Assembly (NCBI RefSeq): GCF_964021735.1
Contig: NZ_CAXIBN010000138.1
Span: 1 to 8,223, forward strand
Length of the DNA stretch: 8,223 nt
From: Wocania_A sp964021735
GTDB taxonomy: Bacteria; Bacteroidota; Bacteroidia; Flavobacteriales; Flavobacteriaceae
Direction of reading: 5' to 3'
The notes below the pieces were generated by a model that worked only from the letters and a program-made list of their open reading frames with translations, did not search any database and was not told the DNA's origin. A program made the position numbers and the translations under genes. Below, piece by piece: positions 5,430 through 8,223 of this stretch (position 1 is its first letter; every line of letters begins with the position of its first letter).

Positions 5430-7295
5430 TTAATCTTCTAATTTCGAAGACAATTCAAACCAGCGTTCTTCTTTGGTTTCAATAGTTTTAATTATTTTTT
5501 GTAATTCTTCAGATAGTTTATTTATTTCATCTTGCGAAAGTTCTTGATTGTTGAATTTGTTTTCTAATTCTTTTTTATCAAAAGTTAAAGATTTTAGTTT
5601 GCTTTCAATATTATTAAGCTCTTTTTCTTCATTATAAGACAGCTTTTTAGCTTCATTTTGTTTCCAAGCTTTTTTATCTTTTTTATCCTCGGTATTCATG
5701 CTAGATATAGCTGGTTGGCTATCTTCGTATATGCGATAATCTGTATAATTTCCAGGAAAATCTTCAATAACACCATCGCCTTTAAAAACAAAAAGATGGT
5801 CTACAACTTTATCCATAAAGTACCTGTCGTGAGATACCACGATAACGCATCCTGGAAAATCTAAAAGAAAACTTTCTAGCACATTTAATGTAACAATATC
5901 TAAATCATTCGTAGGTTCATCGAGAATTAAAAAGTTTGGATTCTGAATTAAAACCGTACATAAATATAAACGTTTACGCTCACCGCCGCTTAGTTTTTCA
6001 ACAAAATCGTGTTGCTTTTTTCTGCTGAATAAAAACCGTTCTAAAAGCTGTTGTGCGCTAATTTGTCGCCCTTTTTTGAGTGGAATATAGTCTCCAAATT
6101 CGCGAATAACCTCTATGACTTTTTGCTCGGGTTTTATGGTGATGCCGTCTTGGGTATAATAACCGAATTTTACGGTATCTCCTCTAATTACCTTACCAGA
6201 ATCTGGTAGCGTGGTTTGGGTTAAAATGTTTAAAAACGTGGTTTTTCCTGTACCGTTTTTACCAATGATACCCGCACGTTCGCCTTTTTGAAATGTGTAT
6301 TCAAATTTATCAAGTATGGTTTTGTCTTTAAACGCTTTTGATACTTTATGGAACTCTAAAATTTTGTTTCCTAAACGTTCCATATTTAATTCTAACTGTA
6401 CCTCGTGGTCGTTTCTGCGTTGATGAGCTCTATGCTTTATATCAGCAAAATCATTAATTCTTGATTTCGATTTTGTGGTACGCGCTTTGGGTTGGCGGCG
6501 CATCCAAGTTAATTCTTTTTTAAAGAGTTGTTTGGCTTTTCCAGTTTCAATAGTTTCTTGCTCGATTCTAGCTTCTTTTTTTTCTAAATAATAGGAATAG
6601 TTTCCTTTATAATTGTATAATTGCCCTTCATCTAATTCTATTATTTCGTTACACACACGCTCTAAAAAATAACGATCGTGCGTCACCATAAAAAGCGTTA
6701 TGTTTTCTTTGGCGAAAAAGGCTTCTAACCATTCAATCATTTCTAAATCTAAATGGTTGGTAGGCTCATCTAAAATCAACAAATCAGGTTTGTTAATTAG
6801 TGCATTGGCTAATGCGAGACGCTTTTTTTGTCCGCCAGAAAGCGTGTTTACTTTTTGACTTAAATTTTCAAGTTTTAATTTGAAGAGAATTTGCTTGTAA
6901 AGCGTTTCGAAATCCCATGCTTGGTATTGTTCCATAGCTTCGAAAGCAGTTTGATATGCTTCAGAATCATCTGGATTTAAAAGGGCCTTTTCGTAATTTG
7001 AAATTACTTTTAAAATAGGATTATCGCTTGCTAGAATAGTGTCTTCAATAGTTAAAGTTTCATCAAACTTTGGGTCTTGCGAGAGAAAGGAAACTTTTAT
7101 ATCTTTTCTATAAATAATGTTTCCAGAATCGGCTTGGTCATCGCCAGAAAGGATATTTAATATGGATGTTTTTCCTGTTCCGTTTTTTGCCACAAACGCT
7201 ATTTTCTGATCTTTGTGAACACTAAAAGAAATGTCTTTAAAGAGCGTTAATTCTCCGTAAGATTTTGATATGTTTTCTACTGTTAAATAATTCAA
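5430..7295 (-). CDS. uup: ABC-F family ATPase, Uup type
   Basis: This soluble protein has two ATP-binding cassettes and no membrane domain. ABC-F proteins bind the ribosome E-site region; Uup also binds branched DNA and affects precise transposon excision. Counting from the chosen start (621 residues): Walker A 36-43 (AKNGTGKT), signature LSGGQ 152-156, Walker B LLILDEPTNHLD 172-183, Uup-like linker ELTWMRRQPKARTT 261-274, second Walker A GKNGTGKT 345-352, LSGGE 435-439, FLILDEPTNDLD 455-466, and a charged C-terminal coiled coil 545-621 that is the Uup hallmark. The first Walker A has Ala in place of its first Gly. There is no ATG start: the frame offers TTG at 7295 (product MNYLTVENISKSYG, the start common in flavobacterial relatives as I recall) and TTG at 7313 (six residues longer). 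I prefer 7295. Confidence 0.93.
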   Translation of the reverse strand: MNYLTVENISKSYGELTLFKDISFSVHKDQKIAFVAKNGTGKTSILNILSGDDQADSGNIIYRKDIKVSFLSQDPKFDETLTIEDTILASDNPILKVISNYEKALLNPDDSEAYQTAFEAMEQYQAWDFETLYKQILFKLKLENLSQKVNTLSGGQKKRLALANALINKPDLLILDEPTNHLDLEMIEWLEAFFAKENITLFMVTHDRYFLERVCNEIIELDEGQLYNYKGNYSYYLEKKEARIEQETIETGKAKQLFKKELTWMRRQPKARTTKSKSRINDFADIKHRAHQRRNDHEVQLELNMERLGNKILEFHKVSKAFKDKTILDKFEYTFQKGERAGIIGKNGTGKTTFLNILTQTTLPDSGKVIRGDTVKFGYYTQDGITIKPEQKVIEVIREFGDYIPLKKGRQISAQQLLERFLFSRKKQHDFVEKLSGGERKRLYLCTVLIQNPNFLILDEPTNDLDIVTLNVLESFLLDFPGCVIVVSHDRYFMDKVVDHLFVFKGDGVIEDFPGNYTDYRIYEDSQPAISSMNTEDKKDKKAWKQNEAKKLSYNEEKELNNIESKLKSLTFDKKELENKFNNQELSQDEINKLSEELQKIIKTIETKEERWFELSSKLED

Positions 7296-7312
7296 AGGAT
7301 ATTTTTTCTGCA

Positions 7313-7345
7313 AATAACGGATAAAAAACCAAAAAAGCCGTTATT
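7313..7345. promoter_or_regulatory. Spaced 8-bp inverted repeat between divergent genes
   Basis: AATAACGG at 7313-7320 and CCGTTATT at 7338-7345 are perfect inverted copies separated by 17 purine-rich bases. They lie just upstream of the TTG chosen for the ABC-F gene and upstream of the -7 box of the export gene. A divergently shared operator is possible, as is a simple hairpin in the ABC-F leader. Chance is not excluded in such AT-rich DNA. Confidence 0.4.
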
Positions 7346-7352
7346 AGTTTTA

Positions 7353-7378
7353 TTGTTCAAGACGAAAAGTTATATTTG
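7353..7378 (+). promoter_or_regulatory. Predicted promoter of the polysaccharide export gene
   Basis: TATATTTG at 7371-7378 fits the Bacteroidetes -7 consensus TAnnTTTG exactly. The nearest upstream TTG (7353-7355) leaves a spacer of only 15 bases, shorter than usual, so the -33 box is uncertain. Initiation near 7385 would exclude the upstream TTG at 7353 as a translation start and supports the ATG at 7401. Confidence 0.5.
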
Positions 7379-7400
7379 TGATAAATCAATGTGCCTCAAT

Positions 7401-8195
7401 ATGAAGAGATGTTTTTTAGTTGTTTTTTTAATTGTAAATACTGTAATGGTGTCTTGTGTTCCTTATAAAGATACTGTTTATCTTCAAAACAAAAGTACAG
7501 CAACTGATTCTACTCAAGTTATAATTGAAAAACAAAAGGCATATCGTGTTCAAATTAATGATATTTTAAATATTAGGATTAAGGCAGCAAAGCAAGAAAC
7601 TGTAACCATTTTTAATCCTATTGGCGAAGGCGATTTGAATGCTAGTAGTGAAGAACGCGCTTATTTTGATGGTTTTACGGTTGATTTACACGGCAATATA
7701 TTGATGCCTAAATTGGGCGAAATTAATGTGCTGGGTTTTACTACCGATGAAATCAAACAAATTATAGAAAACAAATTATTGGAAACCGAATACAAGGCCG
7801 CCAACGATATTTTTGTAACCGTAAAACTAACCGGATTACAATACACCGTTACGGGCGAAGTAGGTAGTACGGGCATCAAAACCATTTTTAAAGAACGTGT
7901 TAATATTTTTGAGGCACTCGCAAATTCTGGCGATATACCAGACACCGGCGATAAAAAAGATGTGTTGATTGTTAGGCAATTTCCGCAGGGACAAAAAATA
8001 TTCCATTTGGATTTAACCGATACCAATGTTATGAATTCGCCCTATTATTACATTCAGCCCAACGACATGATTTATGTAAAACCGTTAAAACAGAAATCTT
8101 GGGGAACGGGCACAAATGCCATTCAGAATATTGGGGCAATTGCTACCGTTTTATCATTGATTACAACAACTATTTTACTTTTAGATAGGATATAG
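7401..8195 (+). CDS. Wza-like polysaccharide biosynthesis/export lipoprotein
   Basis: This is an outer-membrane polysaccharide export protein that forms the periplasm-to-surface channel for capsule or exopolysaccharide. With the ATG at 7401 it has 264 residues: a lipoprotein signal MKRCFLVVFLIVNTVMVSC with the lipid-bearing Cys at 19, a Poly_export domain at about 45-144 (YRVQINDILNIRI; YFDGFTVDLHGNILMPKLGEINVLGFT), an SLBB domain at about 147-228 (YTVTGEVGSTGIK...IFEALANSGDI...YYYIQPNDMIYVKPLK), and a hydrophobic helix at 241-261 (IQNIGAIATVLSLITTTILLL), where Wza places its outer-membrane-spanning helix. The frame stays open upstream to a TTG at 7353, but that would bury the signal peptide behind 16 residues and precede the predicted transcript. 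An in-frame ATG at 7389 is a lesser alternative. A second gene begins two bases after the stop. Confidence 0.93.
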   Translation: MKRCFLVVFLIVNTVMVSCVPYKDTVYLQNKSTATDSTQVIIEKQKAYRVQINDILNIRIKAAKQETVTIFNPIGEGDLNASSEERAYFDGFTVDLHGNILMPKLGEINVLGFTTDEIKQIIENKLLETEYKAANDIFVTVKLTGLQYTVTGEVGSTGIKTIFKERVNIFEALANSGDIPDTGDKKDVLIVRQFPQGQKIFHLDLTDTNVMNSPYYYIQPNDMIYVKPLKQKSWGTGTNAIQNIGAIATVLSLITTTILLLDRI

Positions 8196-8197
8196 CC

Positions 8198-8223
8198 ATG
8201 GCTTACGATGACATTGAAGATAT
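8198..8223 (+). CDS. Start of next gene, probably polysaccharide chain-length regulator (partial)
   Basis: An ATG two bases after the export gene's stop opens a frame reading MAYDDIED to the window edge. The tight spacing shows translational and transcriptional coupling with the export gene. In Wza-type operons the next gene is usually the inner-membrane co-polymerase with or without a tyrosine kinase domain (Wzc-like), and an acidic cytoplasmic N-terminus would suit it. Eight codons cannot identify the product; the assignment is from context only. Confidence 0.55.

Noticed and set aside
7661..8026. 121-codon minus-strand frame
   Set aside because: It is fully antisense to the export lipoprotein, whose domains are clear; it is a shadow frame.

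Overview
The window looks like chromosomal DNA of a marine or environmental member of the Flavobacteriaceae (Bacteroidetes). The evidence is the strongly AT-rich composition, Bacteroidetes-type promoters (TTG/TTTG, a spacer of about 19-21, TAnnTTTG), little sign of Shine-Dalgarno sequences, a SecA with the extra segments typical of this phylum, a conserved small DUF2795 protein, and short intergenic repeats of kinds I recall from flavobacterial genomes. The exact genus cannot be read from the sequence.

Layout: positions 1-7295 carry six genes, all on the minus strand; two more on the plus strand begin at 7401. From the left these are: the first ~785 codons of secA (it runs off the left edge), with its own promoter and a 14-bp perfect palindrome in its leader; a 73-residue DUF2795 protein with its own promoter and an intrinsic terminator; a repeat-filled gap of about 370 bases; a PduO-type cobalamin adenosyltransferase; a GNAT-like acetyltransferase of unknown substrate; a class I SAM-dependent methyltransferase; and an ABC-F ATPase of the Uup type. 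Divergently transcribed from the ABC-F gene is a Wza-like outer-membrane polysaccharide export lipoprotein. It is followed after two bases by the first codons of another gene, probably the chain-length regulator/tyrosine kinase of a capsule or exopolysaccharide cluster that continues to the right.

The minus-strand genes are mostly housekeeping and do not form one pathway: protein secretion (SecA), B12 cofactor synthesis, and a nucleotide-dependent translation or DNA-structure factor (Uup). The polysaccharide genes start a separate export operon. The 39-base to 105-base gap between the two divergent units holds a spaced 8-bp inverted repeat and a good -7 box for the export gene.

No large novel defence or mobile system is present. 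The least ordinary material is in the gaps: a composite element with long inverted arms and a REP-like sequence inside it (about 2901-3060), two arrays of CAGT at about 7-base spacing, a REP-like hairpin, and a three-unit AT heptamer at the pduO start. The GNAT-like gene is visibly AT-richer than its neighbours and may be an insertion into an otherwise conserved gene order.
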